64,000 bases of DNA from Streptomyces sp. NBC_01476 (GTDB taxonomy: Bacteria > Actinomycetota > Actinomycetes > Streptomycetales > Streptomycetaceae), in NCBI RefSeq assembly GCF_036227265.1, contig NZ_CP109446.1, positions 2,493,501 through 2,557,500 on the forward strand, written 5' to 3'. Position 1 is the stretch's first letter. Each line of letters opens with the position of its first letter. Below are positions 1-9,037 of this stretch, one piece after another. Made by a program: the position numbers and the translations under genes. The notes under the pieces were generated by a model. It saw only the letters and a list, made by a program, of their open reading frames with translations. It was not told the DNA's origin and made no database searches.

Positions 1-169
1 CACGCCCGCCGAAACCGCGCACACCTTCGGCGAACTCCCGGCACAGCGTGCGGAAGGGCGCGTTGGTGATGCCCGCCATGGGGGCGAGCACGACCGGCGG
101 CCACACGGTGTGCGGGCCGATCCGGAGGGCGCCGGTCGCGGGCGGGGCGAGGGTGGCTTCAGCGGTCAT
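1..169 (-). CDS. dusB: tRNA-dihydrouridine synthase, N-terminal part (partial)
   Basis: This is the first 56 codons of a gene that runs off the left edge of the window. The translation opens MTAEATLAPP and soon reaches an APMAGITNAPFRTLCREF-type segment, the FMN-binding start of the Dus TIM barrel. The family reduces uridine to dihydrouridine in tRNA D-loops using flavin and NADPH. The start is the ATG at 169. The catalytic Cys and the C-terminal helical domain lie outside the window. The DusB subtype is assigned from the usual actinobacterial form of this N-terminus. The gene diverges from the efflux operon at 344. Confidence 0.85.
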   Translation of the reverse strand, partial: MTAEATLAPPATGALRIGPHTVWPPVVLAPMAGITNAPFRTLCREFAEGVRGFGGR

Positions 170-221
170 GCGTCCATTGTCACGTACCGCGCGGGGAGCC
201 CGCGGCCGGCAGAGCGCGGCC

Positions 222-252
222 TGTGGACAACCACCGGTTCACCTGTGGACAA
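222..252 (-). promoter_or_regulatory. Pair of DnaA-box sequences
   Basis: TGTGGACAA occurs at 222-230 and again at 244-252. On the minus strand each reads TTGTCCACA, the preferred DnaA box of high-GC Streptomyces. Both are exact, face the same way and are 22 bp apart, about two helical turns. They lie between dusB and the efflux operon, not beside dnaA/dnaN, so this is not a replication origin. A DnaA-titrating or transcription-control site is possible; binding is inferred from sequence only. Confidence 0.5.
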
Positions 253-292
253 CCTCACCCTTCATGGGGATGTCACAGGCCCGACCACACCT

Positions 293-327
293 GGTTGTAC
301 GATTCAAATGATTTGACTTGTACAACC
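293..327. promoter_or_regulatory. Palindromic operator, probable MarR-type binding site
   Basis: A 35-bp imperfect palindrome is centred on position 310. GGTTGTAC (293-300) pairs with GTACAACC (320-327), and TCAAAT (304-309) pairs with ATTTGA (311-316); 15 of 17 positions per half match. The AT-rich core stands out in this GC-rich DNA and resembles MarR-family operators. It lies just upstream of the efflux gene at 344, whose operon also encodes a MarR protein, so autoregulation is the natural inference. Confidence 0.7.
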
Positions 328-343
328 ATTGGAGCCACCACCT

Positions 344-1771
344 ATGCCGGAGCTGACGTATCGGCGTCGCATGCTCATCCTTGCCATCTGCTGCATGAGC
401 CTGCTGATCGTCAGCCTGGACAACACCATCCTCAACGTCGCCCTCCCCTCCATGCGGAAGGACTTCGGCGCGAGTGTCTCCGGGCTCCAGTGGACGATCG
501 ACGCGTATCTGCTGGTCCTGGCCTCGCTGCTGCTGCTCTCCGGCTCGACCGCCGACCGGATCGGGCGCAAGCGGGTCTTCCAGACCGGCCTGGTGCTCTT
601 CTCCATCGGGTCACTGCTGTGCAGCCTGGCCCCGAGCCTCGGCTGGCTGATCGTCTTCCGGATGGTGCAGGCGGTCGGCGGTTCGATGCTCAACCCGGTG
701 GCGATGTCGATCATCACCAACACCTTCTCCGACGCACGCGAACGCGCCCGGGCGATCGGGGTCTGGGGAGGTGTCGTCGGCGTCAGTATGGCGGCCGGGC
801 CGATCGTCGGCGGGGCGCTGGTGCAGTCGGTCGGCTGGCGGTCGATCTTCTGGATCAATCTGCCGGTCGGGGTCGCCGCGCTGATCCTGACCGCCCGCTT
901 CGTCCCTGAGTCACGGGCGCTGCGGGCCCGCCGGGTGGACCCGGTGGGGCAGCTGCTGGTGATCGTGCTGCTGGGTACGGTCACCTACGGGATCATCGAG
1001 GGCTCGGACGCGGGCTGGGCGTCCCCGCTGATCGTCGGCTGCTTCGTGGTGGCCGTGCTGGCGGCGGTGGGACTGGCGTCGTACGAGAAGCGGCGGGTCG
1101 ACCCGCTGATCGACACCCGGTTCTTCCGCAGCGCGCCCTTCAGCGGGGCGACGGTGATCGCGGTCAGCGCGTTCGCGTCGCTCGGCGGCTTCCTCTTCCT
1201 CAACACGCTCTACCTGCAGGACCAGCGGGGCATGTCGGCGCTGGACGCGGGGGTGCACATGGTGCCGATGGCGGTGATGACACTGGTCTTCGCGCCGCTG
1301 TCCGGGCGGCTGGTGGCCTCGCGCGGGCCGCGGCTCCCCCTGGTGCTCGCCGGCACCGCGCTGACGGCGAGCGGCGTCCTCTTCGCGGCCTTCGACGCGC
1401 AGGCCTCCGACACCCGGCTCTACATCACCTACGTGCTCTTCGGCATCGGCATCGGCCTGGTCAACGCGCCCATCACCAACACGGCGGTCTCCGGCATGCC
1501 GCGGTCCCAGGCGGGGGTGGCGGCGGCGGTCGCCTCCACGAGCCGCCAGGTCGGCCAGTCGCTGGGCGTGGCGGTCCTCGGCGCGGCGCTGGCCGCGGGG
1601 CTGCACGCGGGCGCGTGGTGGATCATCACGGGCTGCGGCGTATCGGTCCTCGTCCTCGGTACGCTCACCACTGGCCGCTGGGCCCGCGCCACCGCGGACC
1701 GCACGGCGGGGCTGCTGGCAGCCGAAGCGGGCGGCACAGACGACGCACGGATCGCGGTGAGCACGTCATGA
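344..1771 (+). CDS. MFS drug efflux transporter, DHA2 (EmrB/QacA-like) family
   Basis: This 475-residue inner-membrane protein has the hydrophobic pattern of 14-helix proton-coupled drug exporters. An LDNTILNVALPSM-type motif lies in the first helix, and a DRIGRKRVF-type motif A follows in the loop after helix 2. The ATG at 344 is chosen because GGAG sits at 331-334, nine bases upstream; an in-frame TTG at 329 has no such site. The stop overlaps the MarR start by four bases (ATGA), so the two are translationally coupled. The substrate cannot be told from sequence. Expression is probably induced when a ligand releases the MarR protein from the palindrome at 293-327. Confidence 0.92.
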   Translation: MPELTYRRRMLILAICCMSLLIVSLDNTILNVALPSMRKDFGASVSGLQWTIDAYLLVLASLLLLSGSTADRIGRKRVFQTGLVLFSIGSLLCSLAPSLGWLIVFRMVQAVGGSMLNPVAMSIITNTFSDARERARAIGVWGGVVGVSMAAGPIVGGALVQSVGWRSIFWINLPVGVAALILTARFVPESRALRARRVDPVGQLLVIVLLGTVTYGIIEGSDAGWASPLIVGCFVVAVLAAVGLASYEKRRVDPLIDTRFFRSAPFSGATVIAVSAFASLGGFLFLNTLYLQDQRGMSALDAGVHMVPMAVMTLVFAPLSGRLVASRGPRLPLVLAGTALTASGVLFAAFDAQASDTRLYITYVLFGIGIGLVNAPITNTAVSGMPRSQAGVAAAVASTSRQVGQSLGVAVLGAALAAGLHAGAWWIITGCGVSVLVLGTLTTGRWARATADRTAGLLAAEAGGTDDARIAVSTS

Positions 1772-2607
1772 GAACAGGGCAGGTCATGAGCACGGATTAC
1801 GTCGCCGTCGCCGCCCCGGGCCGGACCGCCGGCCCGGAACCGGCCGCGGGTACGGACCGTGCCGGCGACACGGGATTGGCCGCGGGCACGGGACCAGTTG
1901 GCGCTACGGAGCCGGCCGCGGGCACCGACCCGGCCGCGGCTGCGGAACCGGTGGGCGCTACGGAAGCGGCCGCGGGTGCCGACCCGACCGCGGCCACGGG
2001 ATCGGCCCGCGGCACGGGACCACTCGGCGTTGCGGAACCGGTTGCCGACACCGACCCGGTCGGCGACCCGGAACCGGTCGCCCCTGGGGGCCCGGTCGCC
2101 GGCGCTGCGTCGGGGGCCCGGGGCGCGGAGGCCACTGACGGGACGTCGGAAGCCGAGGCACCCAGGGGCGCTGGTACCCCGGCGGGAGCCGGAGACGCCG
2201 AGGCCGCCGGGCGGGTCTGGCGGGGGCTGCGGGCCCTCGTGCTGGAGCGGAACGAGCGCCGCAAGGAGACCGCCGACGCCCTCGGGATGAGCTTCTTCCG
2301 GGTCAAGGCGCTGCGCCGGGTGGCCACCGCGCCGGCCCGGCTGAGCGAACTCGCCGCCGAGCTGGCCTCGGACCGCCCCTACCTCACCCTGGTGGTGGAC
2401 GACCTGGAGAAGCGCGGCTTGGTGGAGCGCCGCCAGCACCCCACCGACCGCCGCGGCAAGATCGTCTCCGCCACGGAGGAGGGCAGGCGGGCCGCCGCCC
2501 GGGCGGACACCATCCTCGGCACCCCTCCCCCGGCGCTGCTCGCCCTCCCGCCCGCCGACCTCGCCGCCCTCGACCGCATCATGGCAACGCTGACCCCTCA
2601 GGACTGA
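1768..2607 (+). CDS. MarR-family regulator with a long low-complexity N-terminus
   Basis: Of 279 residues, about 148-279 form a compact MarR-type winged helix: a helix with [11 protein letters not shown], an LSELAAEL segment, a recognition region, and a wing with [11 protein letters not shown]. The first ~147 residues are a degenerate Pro/Ala/Gly/Thr/Asp repeat of [12 protein letters not shown] units, probably disordered. That is unusual, because MarR proteins are normally 140-170 residues. The start at 1768 overlaps the transporter stop; an ATG at 1786 is an alternative with AGGGCAGG upstream. A true start much nearer the winged helix cannot be excluded, but there is no good ATG/GTG plus ribosome site there. 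The likely role is repression of the upstream pump. Confidence 0.85.
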   Translation: MRTGQVMSTDYVAVAAPGRTAGPEPAAGTDRAGDTGLAAGTGPVGATEPAAGTDPAAAAEPVGATEAAAGADPTAATGSARGTGPLGVAEPVADTDPVGDPEPVAPGGPVAGAASGARGAEATDGTSEAEAPRGAGTPAGAGDAEAAGRVWRGLRALVLERNERRKETADALGMSFFRVKALRRVATAPARLSELAAELASDRPYLTLVVDDLEKRGLVERRQHPTDRRGKIVSATEEGRRAAARADTILGTPPPALLALPPADLAALDRIMATLTPQD

Positions 2608-2841
2608 ACGCCGGAACCAGGGCCCGCGACCGGGGACCCGGGACGGACGGCCCCCATTCCGCCGCCCGGCGCTGAGCACAGTGACCCCGTGGCCCCGAAC
2701 CCACCGCCCGGAAACCGGGGTCCGGGACCGAGACGCGAGACCGACGGTCCGGAACCCACGGCCCCCAACTCGCCGCCCGGGGCTGCGGGCCCCGAACCCC
2801 ACCGTCCCGAACCGAGGCCCGGGGGGCTCCCCGGCCCGCGG

Positions 2842-5160
2842 TCAGGCGTCCGCGGTCAGGGTGGTACGCAGCTCGCGGGCCGCGGCTACCAGATGTTCGA
2901 GGGAGCGCCGCGTTTCCGGCCAGCCGCGGGTTTTCAGGCCGCAGTCGGGGTTGACCCACAGACGGTCCGCCGGGATGGCCTCAAGTCCCTTGCGCAGCAA
3001 GGCGGTCACCTCGGCGGTGTCCGGAACGCGGGGCGAGTGGATGTCGTAGACACCGGGCCCGGCCTCACGGGGGTAGCCCTGCGCCGCCAGTTCGCCCGCG
3101 ACCTGCATGTGGGAGCGGGCGGCCTCCAGGCTGATCACATCCGCGTCAAGATCGTCGATGGCCTGCACGATGTCGCCGAACTCGGCGTAGCACATGTGGG
3201 TGTGGATCTGGGTGTCGGCCCGCACCCCGCTGGTGGTGAGACGGAACGCCTCGGTGGCCCACGCCAGATACGCCGGCCGGTCGGCGGCTCGCAGCGGCAG
3301 GGTCTCACGCAGCGCGGGCTCGTCCACCTGGATCACCGCCGTGCCGGCCGCCTCCAGATCGGCGACCTCGTCGCGCAGCGCGAGCGCGACCTGGCGGGCG
3401 GTGTCGGCGAGCGGCTGGTCGTCACGGACGAAGGACCAGGCGAGCATCGTGACGGGCCCGGTGAGCATGCCCTTGACCGGGCGCGCGGTGAGCGACTGCG
3501 CGTACGTCGTCCAGCGCACGCTCATCGGCCCGGGCCGGGAGATGTCACCGGCCAGGATCGGCGGGCGCACGTAGCGGGTGCCGTAGGACTGGACCCAGCC
3601 GTGCCGGGTGGCGAGGTAGCCGCTGAGCTGCTCGGCGAAGTACTGGACCATGTCGTTGCGTTCGGGTTCGCCGTGCACCAGGACATCGAGGCCGGCCGCT
3701 TCCTGGAAGGCGATGACCTCGCGGACGGCGGCCGCCATCCGCTCCTCGTACCCTTCCGCGTCGATCCGGCCGGCCCGCAGGTCGGCGCGGGCCGCCCGCA
3801 GATCGTCGGTCTGCGGGAAGGAACCGATGGTGGTGGTCGGCAGGGGCGGCAGGTTGAGCCGCAGCCGCTGGCCGACGGTGCGCTTCGCGTACGGCTCGGC
3901 GCGGTGGTGGTCGTCGTCGCCGACGGCCGCGGCGCGGGCCCGTACCGCCGGGTCGTGGATCAGCGAAGAGCGCGCCCGGTCCGCCAAGTCGCTCTTGTTG
4001 GCGGTCAGTTCGGCCTCGATGGAGCCGGTGCCGCGTGCGAGTCCGGTGGCCAGGGTGACGATCTCGGCGGTCTTCTGCCGGGCGAAGGCCAGCCAGCGGG
4101 CGATCCGTGGGTCGATGTCCTTCTCGGCGGTGACGTCGAGCGGCACATGCAGCAGCGAGCAGGAGGCGGCGACGTCGACCCGGCCGGCGAGGCCGAGCAG
4201 GGTGCCCAGCGTCTTCAGCGACGCGCTCAGGTCGTTGATCCATACGTTGCGGCCGTCCACCACGCCGGCGACCAGCCGCTTGCCCGGCAGTCCGCCGGCC
4301 GCCGCCAGACCGTCGAGGTTGGCGGCGCCGGGACCGGTGAAGTCCAGCGCCAGACCGTCGACCGGCGCCTTGGCCAGCACCGGCAGGGCGTCGCCGAGCC
4401 GTCCGAAGTAGGAGGCGACCAGGAGCCTGGGCCGGTCGGTGAGCGCGCCGAGTTCCGCGTAGGCACGGGCGACGGCGGAAAGCTCTGCCGGGGTGCGGTC
4501 CTGCACCAGTGCCGGCTCGTCGAGTTGCACCCATCCGGCGCCCGCGGCCCGCAGGTCGGCGAGGACCTGGGCGTAGACCGGGAGCAGCCGGTCCAGCAGG
4601 GTCAGCGGTTCGAAACCGGCGGGCACGCCCGGGGCGGGCTTGGCCAGCAGCAGGTACGTCACCGGTCCCACCAGCACCGGGCGGCCGTACAGCCCGAGGG
4701 CCAGCGCCTCCCGCAACTGGGCGACCTGCTGGGTGGAATCGGCGGCGAACTCCGTATCGGGGCCCAACTCCGGTACGAGGTAGTGGTAGTTGGTGTCGAA
4801 CCACTTGGTCATCTCCAGCGGCGCCGCGTCCTGGGTGCCGCGGGCCATCGCGAAGTAGCCGTCCAGCGCGTCGTTGCGGACCTCGGCGCGGTGCCGGTCC
4901 GGGATCGCGCCGACCATCACGGTGGTGTCGAGCATGTGGTCATAGGCCGAGAAGTCGCCGGTCGGCACCTCGCCGAGGCCGGCGTCTGCGAGCTGCAGCC
5001 AGTTGGCGCGGCGCAGGCCGGCCGCGGTCTGCCGGAGGGCGCCGGCGGTGACCCGGCCCTTCCAGTAGCCCTCGATCGCCTTCTTCAGCTCCCGGTCGCC
5101 GCCTTGCCGGGGATAGCCGTACACGGTGGCTCGGGGCGTCGTGACGGTCTGGTCTGTCAT
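2842..5160 (-). CDS. metE: Cobalamin-independent methionine synthase
   Basis: The 772-residue cytosolic enzyme transfers a methyl group from 5-methyltetrahydropteroyl-triglutamate to homocysteine, the last step of methionine synthesis. Length matches the two-barrel MetE family. The C-terminal barrel keeps the zinc-site segments HTHMCYAEF (His and Cys ligands) and [11 protein letters not shown] (last Cys ligand), so it should be active. The ATG at 5160 has GAAGGAGAG seven bases upstream. The long leader carries a cobalamin riboswitch, which in this family turns MetE off when B12 is available for MetH. The 234 bases between this gene and the MarR gene are GC-rich with no gene seen. Confidence 0.97.
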   Translation of the reverse strand: MTDQTVTTPRATVYGYPRQGGDRELKKAIEGYWKGRVTAGALRQTAAGLRRANWLQLADAGLGEVPTGDFSAYDHMLDTTVMVGAIPDRHRAEVRNDALDGYFAMARGTQDAAPLEMTKWFDTNYHYLVPELGPDTEFAADSTQQVAQLREALALGLYGRPVLVGPVTYLLLAKPAPGVPAGFEPLTLLDRLLPVYAQVLADLRAAGAGWVQLDEPALVQDRTPAELSAVARAYAELGALTDRPRLLVASYFGRLGDALPVLAKAPVDGLALDFTGPGAANLDGLAAAGGLPGKRLVAGVVDGRNVWINDLSASLKTLGTLLGLAGRVDVAASCSLLHVPLDVTAEKDIDPRIARWLAFARQKTAEIVTLATGLARGTGSIEAELTANKSDLADRARSSLIHDPAVRARAAAVGDDDHHRAEPYAKRTVGQRLRLNLPPLPTTTIGSFPQTDDLRAARADLRAGRIDAEGYEERMAAAVREVIAFQEAAGLDVLVHGEPERNDMVQYFAEQLSGYLATRHGWVQSYGTRYVRPPILAGDISRPGPMSVRWTTYAQSLTARPVKGMLTGPVTMLAWSFVRDDQPLADTARQVALALRDEVADLEAAGTAVIQVDEPALRETLPLRAADRPAYLAWATEAFRLTTSGVRADTQIHTHMCYAEFGDIVQAIDDLDADVISLEAARSHMQVAGELAAQGYPREAGPGVYDIHSPRVPDTAEVTALLRKGLEAIPADRLWVNPDCGLKTRGWPETRRSLEHLVAAARELRTTLTADA

Positions 5161-5229
5161 GGGGGCTCTCCTTCGCGAGCGGGTGTCCCGACGGTTCCGG
5201 GGACCGGGCGACGACGCGAAGGGGGAACC

Positions 5230-5273
5230 GGCGGGTCACCCTCGGGTGCCGCCTCGTCCCGTACCGACCCGCC
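5230..5273 (-). promoter_or_regulatory. Hairpin between riboswitch and metE (candidate expression platform)
   Basis: GGCGGGTC (5230-5237) and GACCCGCC (5266-5273) are exact reverse complements that would form an 8-bp stem in the metE leader. The hairpin lies between the B12 box and the metE ribosome-binding site. It could be part of the switch that controls transcription or ribosome access, but no T-tract follows. Role inferred from position only. Confidence 0.4.
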
Positions 5274-5317
5274 CTCGGGGTCACCGGAGTTCCGCGTACG
5301 CACCGGGCGTGCGCGGG

Positions 5318-5538
5318 CAGCGGGCAGGTCTTCGGACTCGCGGGCACATGGACCCTGTGCCGAGGCTCAGGGCGCCACACCTACTGGCCGTCGCTTCCCA
5401 GGTCCGCAGGGACCCAGTGCGTATGACGGCGGTCGTTCCCGCTCACCGCTGCGGGGCAGTCCCGGATTCCCACCGGGTTCCCTCTTACGACGCTTCCGCC
5501 TGGCGGGCGGACGCGAACCAGCTGCACCCGCCAGCCTA
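5318..5538 (-). promoter_or_regulatory. Cobalamin (B12) riboswitch upstream of metE
   Basis: Read on the minus strand, the leader contains the conserved parts in order. GGGAACCCGGTGGGAATCC (within 5455-5482) leads into a GGGACTGCCCCGC segment. GCCAGTAGG follows at 5388-5380. The B12 box CGAGTCCGAAGACCTGCCCG is at 5340-5321. A -10-like TAGGCT lies at 5538-5533, so the transcript probably starts just before the aptamer. Adenosylcobalamin binding is known for this RNA class. Its position ahead of metE fits repression of the B12-independent enzyme and implies a B12-dependent MetH elsewhere in the genome. Confidence 0.92.
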
Positions 5539-5662
5539 GAGCGCCCCGGGCCGCGACCGGAACCGCGGCTCACCGGCGACCGGGCCCGACCTTGCTCGAC
5601 AGGGCCCGAGCGGGCCCGGCCGGCACCCCGGCGGGGGCCCGGCCCCCCGCCCGGCCGCGGGC

Positions 5663-6604
5663 TCAGACCGCGACCGGCGCCTGCTCCGCCAGGATGCGGG
5701 CGTGCAGCCGCTCCAGCCGCTCGCGGGTGGTGGCGTCGGCCGGGGTGTACGTGGTGAGCCGGGGCCCTGCCTGCGGGCCGAGCCACAGGTGGGTGAAGTC
5801 GAAGGCGAGCGGGCCGACTTCGGGGTTGAGGTAGCGCTTGACGTGCGCCTCGGGCTGGAGGACCTCGTGCCGCTCCCAGACCTCGCAGAACTCCGGCGAC
5901 GCCTGCTGCAGCCGCTTGAGCAGCGTCTTCCAGGCGGGTTCGCCGAGGTGCTGGCCCAGCGAGACACGGAACTTCGCGGCCATCAGCCGGACGTTCAGCT
6001 CGCGGTCCAGCATCCGCTCCTTCCACCGCGGGTCGGTGAAGCAGAGCCACATGATGTTGTGGTCCTCGACCGGCAGCGCGTCCAGGTCGGTGACCAGCCG
6101 GCCGTAGGTGCGGTTGTACGCGATGATGTCGTACCGGCTGTTGATGACCGCGGCGGGCAGCGGCTCCAGCTGGTCGATCATGGCCCGCACCGCGGGTGAC
6201 ATACCGGGGCAGTCGAGCAGCGGGTGCGGGTCGGTGGTGCCGGCCAGCGTGAAGAGGTGGCCGCGCTCGTTGCGGTCCAGCATCAGCGCGCGGGCGATGG
6301 CGTCGGCGACCTGCCCGGAGACCTGGATCTCCCGGGCCTGCTCCAGCCACGTGTACCAGGTCACCCCGACCGCGGCGAGCTGCGCGACCTCCTCGCGGCG
6401 CAGTCCGGGGGTGCGGCGCCTGCGGCCCGGCGGCAGCCCGACCTGCTCGGGTGAGATCCGCTCCCGGCGGCTGCGCAGGAAGGACGCCAGCTCGCGGCGG
6501 CGGCTCTCACCGCCGTCGGCCACTGCGCCGGACGTCGTCGCGGAGGCCACGGCGGCCGGGGTCAGGGCCGCCGATGGCGCCGCGGCGTCGATGGCTGAGG
6601 TCAT
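5663..6604 (-). CDS. XRE-type regulator with MmyB-like ligand domain
   Basis: The 313-residue protein has a Cro/C1-type helix-turn-helix at about residues 20-90 (SRRRELASFLRSRRERISP, RRRTPGLRREEVAQLA, then VTWYTWLEQAR). A MmyB-like domain follows at ~110-290, with NSRYDIIAYNRTYGRL and HLWLG segments. This architecture is common in actinobacteria, where such regulators control neighbouring efflux or redox genes. It is divergent from the MFS gene at 6718, its likely target. The start is the ATG at 6604, although GGGAG sits almost against it, so a nearby alternative is possible. The ligand is unknown. Confidence 0.88.
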   Translation of the reverse strand: MTSAIDAAAPSAALTPAAVASATTSGAVADGGESRRRELASFLRSRRERISPEQVGLPPGRRRRTPGLRREEVAQLAAVGVTWYTWLEQAREIQVSGQVADAIARALMLDRNERGHLFTLAGTTDPHPLLDCPGMSPAVRAMIDQLEPLPAAVINSRYDIIAYNRTYGRLVTDLDALPVEDHNIMWLCFTDPRWKERMLDRELNVRLMAAKFRVSLGQHLGEPAWKTLLKRLQQASPEFCEVWERHEVLQPEAHVKRYLNPEVGPLAFDFTHLWLGPQAGPRLTTYTPADATTRERLERLHARILAEQAPVAV

Positions 6605-6717
6605 GCTCCCAGGGTGCCCCATCGGGCAGCCGGTTGCCAGGTGGTCCGTATACCTGGATAAACGCTCTCTGGTACCCCCTTGGGAAGAGGTCCAGTCTGA
6701 ACCATGTGACCGACCGA

Positions 6718-8262
6718 ATGGACCCCACTTTGACCTCCCGGGCCGAGGTGCTGCCGCGCGTGACCCGCATCGGCGCACCCACCCCCGCTCCGTCCCCGTC
6801 ACCCTCGTCACGTTCAGCGCCCACCAAGGCGCCCGCCAAGGCGTCCACCGAGACACCCACCAAGGCGTCCAAGGTCCCCGCCCCGACGCTCAGCGCGCTC
6901 GGCCTGCTCACCGTGCTGCTCGGCGCGGCCCTGCCGATGGTCGACTTCTTCATCGTCAACGTCGCCCTGCCCACCATCGACCGCGACCTGGACGCGGGCC
7001 CCGCGGTCCTGGAGATGGTGGTCGCCGGCTACGGCGTCGCCTACGCGGTGCTGCTGGTGCTCGGCGGCCGGCTCGGCGACATGTTCGGCCGCCGCAATCT
7101 CTTCCTGTGGGGTCTGGCAACCTTCGCCCTGACCTCGCTGGCCTGCGGACTGGCCCCCAGCGCCTGGACGCTGGTGGCCGCCCGCGTCGCCCAGGGCGCC
7201 GCCTCCGCGCTGCTCCTCCCGCAGGCGCTGGCCACCATCCAGTCCGCCACCTCCGGCAGCAGCCGCGGCAAGGCGCTCAGCTACTACGGCGCCACCGCCG
7301 GTATCGCCAGCGTCGTCGGGCAGGTGCTCGGCGGCGTGCTGGTCTCCGCGGACATCGCCGGCAGCGGCTGGCGCTCGATCTTCCTGGTGAACGTACCGAT
7401 CGCCGCGGTGGCCCTGGTGCTGGCGCTGCGCTCGGTGCCGGAGACCCGCTCGGCGCACCCGGCACGGATCGACCGGTCCGGCACGGTGCTGCTCGCGGTG
7501 ACCCTGATCACCCTGCTGCTGCCGCTCACCGAGGGCCGCGCGGCCGGCTGGCCGCTCTGGTCGTGGGTGCTGCTCGGCATCTCACCGTTCGCCGCCGCGG
7601 CCTTCGTGGCGGTGGAGCGGCACGGTGAACGCACCGGCGGCAGCCCGCTGCTGCCGCCGAGCCTGGTCCGTATCCACAGCGTCCGCAGCGGGCTGCTGCT
7701 GATCCTGCCGTTCTGCATCGGCTTCGGCGGCTTCATGTTCGTGCTGGCGGTGGCCATGCAGGACGGCCTGCACTTCGGGGCGCTGGCCGCGGGCGGTGCG
7801 CTGGCCCCGCTGTGCGCCGCGTTCTTCGCCGCCTCGCTGCTGGGTCCGCGGGCGGTGGCCAGGTTCGGCCGCCGCACGGTGACCGGCGGGTCGCTGCTCC
7901 AGGGCGTCGGCCTGCTGGTCCTGGCCGGCACCTTCCTGTCGGGCTGGCCGCACCTGGGGATCTGGGCGCTGGCACCGGGCATGGTGCTGGTCGGCTTCGG
8001 GCAGGGCTTCGTGCTGCCGGTGGTCTTCCGGATCGTGCTCAGCGAGGTGCCGCCGGCCCAGGCCGGAGTGGGCGGCGGTTCACTGGCCACCACCCAGCAG
8101 TCCAGCCTGGCGCTGGGCGTGGCGACCCTCGGCACGCTCTTCTTGACCCTCTCCACGTCGGTGGGTATCCGGGACGCCCTGGTCTGGACGCTGCTGGCCC
8201 AGTTGCTGACGGTGGTGGCGACGACGGCCCTGAGCACCCGGCTGCCCCGTGCGGTGGTCTGA
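6718..8262 (+). CDS. MFS drug efflux transporter, DHA2 family
   Basis: The ~514-residue membrane protein starts with about 55 residues of Pro/Ser/Lys/Thr-rich cytosolic sequence. An MVDFFIVNVALPTI first helix and a GRLGDMFGRRNLF motif A follow, with enough hydrophobic segments for 14 helices. The ATG at 6718 is used; an in-frame GTG at 6706 is equally open, and AGAGG at 6686-6690 lies rather far from both. The gene diverges from the XRE/MmyB regulator. A strong hairpin at 8284-8322 ends the unit. It probably exports a hydrophobic drug-like compound; the substrate cannot be inferred. Confidence 0.9.
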   Translation: MDPTLTSRAEVLPRVTRIGAPTPAPSPSPSSRSAPTKAPAKASTETPTKASKVPAPTLSALGLLTVLLGAALPMVDFFIVNVALPTIDRDLDAGPAVLEMVVAGYGVAYAVLLVLGGRLGDMFGRRNLFLWGLATFALTSLACGLAPSAWTLVAARVAQGAASALLLPQALATIQSATSGSSRGKALSYYGATAGIASVVGQVLGGVLVSADIAGSGWRSIFLVNVPIAAVALVLALRSVPETRSAHPARIDRSGTVLLAVTLITLLLPLTEGRAAGWPLWSWVLLGISPFAAAAFVAVERHGERTGGSPLLPPSLVRIHSVRSGLLLILPFCIGFGGFMFVLAVAMQDGLHFGALAAGGALAPLCAAFFAASLLGPRAVARFGRRTVTGGSLLQGVGLLVLAGTFLSGWPHLGIWALAPGMVLVGFGQGFVLPVVFRIVLSEVPPAQAGVGGGSLATTQQSSLALGVATLGTLFLTLSTSVGIRDALVWTLLAQLLTVVATTALSTRLPRAVV

Positions 8263-8283
8263 GACCGGCGTACGGCGGTCGTC

Positions 8284-8322
8284 ACGGACCCCGGGGTGCG
8301 GCAGCCGCGCCCCGGGGTCCGT
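8284..8322 (+). terminator. Strong hairpin terminator after the MFS gene
   Basis: ACGGACCCCGGGG (8284-8296) and CCCCGGGGTCCGT (8310-8322) form a perfect 13-bp stem. The 13-base loop can itself pair GCGG with CCGC. There is no long T-tract, as is usual for Streptomyces terminators. Confidence 0.75.
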
Positions 8323-8442
8323 ACCGGTTCTTTCGCCGGCCGGTCATTGCGGTCCGGTATCAGTGGGCAGGCTGACGGAAGGGATTTCCGCCCTGCGGGC
8401 GTTCTCCGGGTAGTGCGAAGGACCGGAGGGAGGGGTACTGCG

Positions 8443-8961
8443 ATGTCCGTACGTGACGTGGCGCCGCTCGGCGCCACCGTGGCCACCCCGGCCCGGACCC
8501 GGCGCCGGTGGCCCGGTTACGCGCTGGCCGCCTGCGGTGTGGCCCTGCTGCCCTGGCTGTACGTGCTCGCCACCAACCTGCCGCCGACCGCCTCCGCCCC
8601 GCACTGGGCCACCGCGTGGGTCGGGCTCGACGCCATGGAGGCGGCCGGGCTGATCGCCACCGGGCTCCTCATGGTGCGGCGCCACCCGCTGCGGGCGGCT
8701 GCCGCCGGGGCCACGGGGACGCTGCTGGTCGTGGACGCGTGGTTCGACGTGATGACGTCCACGGGGTCCGCGTTCACCACGGCGCTGGTGATGGCCTGCA
8801 CGGCGGAGCTTCCACTGGCCGCGGTCTGCGTGACCGTGGCGATCCGGGTCTCCTCGGCCGCCGCCCGGGCCGAGCCCGCGGTGCGGCGGCCCACCCGCCT
8901 GCCCTCGAACAGCGGGCGGGGCGAGATCCCCCAGGACCTGCCCCGGCGGCGGGCGGGCTGA
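8443..8961 (+). CDS. Small integral membrane protein, unknown function
   Basis: The 172-residue protein has a short basic N-terminus (RTRRRW) and about four membrane helices at roughly residues 25-45, 60-80, 88-105 and 110-135, then a polar Arg/Pro-rich tail. I do not recognise a named family. Similar short multi-helix proteins with PWLYVLATNLP and AWVGLDAMEAAG-like stretches are common in Streptomyces. The ATG at 8443 is supported by a very strong ribosome site, GGAGGGAGGGG, eight bases upstream. It is flanked by terminators on both sides and so is likely transcribed alone. Confidence 0.8.
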   Translation: MSVRDVAPLGATVATPARTRRRWPGYALAACGVALLPWLYVLATNLPPTASAPHWATAWVGLDAMEAAGLIATGLLMVRRHPLRAAAAGATGTLLVVDAWFDVMTSTGSAFTTALVMACTAELPLAAVCVTVAIRVSSAAARAEPAVRRPTRLPSNSGRGEIPQDLPRRRAG

Positions 8962-8986
8962 CGCCGGGCGGGCCGGAAACACCGAC

Positions 8987-9021
8987 GCCGGGCGGGCCCG
9001 GTACGGCTGGGCCCGCCCGGC
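8987..9021. terminator. Bidirectional hairpin between convergent genes
   Basis: GCCGGGCGGGCCC (8987-8999) and GGGCCCGCCCGGC (9009-9021) form a perfect 13-bp stem with a 9-base loop. It sits between the convergent membrane-protein gene and glyS and can serve both strands. Confidence 0.78.
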
Positions 9022-9037
9022 GCTTGCGAAGCCGCGG

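Noticed and set aside
222..252. Possible chromosomal replication origin
   Set aside because: Only two DnaA boxes are seen, with no dnaA, dnaN or AT-rich unwinding region; Streptomyces origins carry about twenty boxes.
2689..5757. A 1022-codon plus-strand open frame opposite metE and its leader
   Set aside because: It is antisense to a complete MetE and the riboswitch, with Gly/Arg/Val-rich composition typical of shadow frames at ~73 percent GC, and has no ribosome site.
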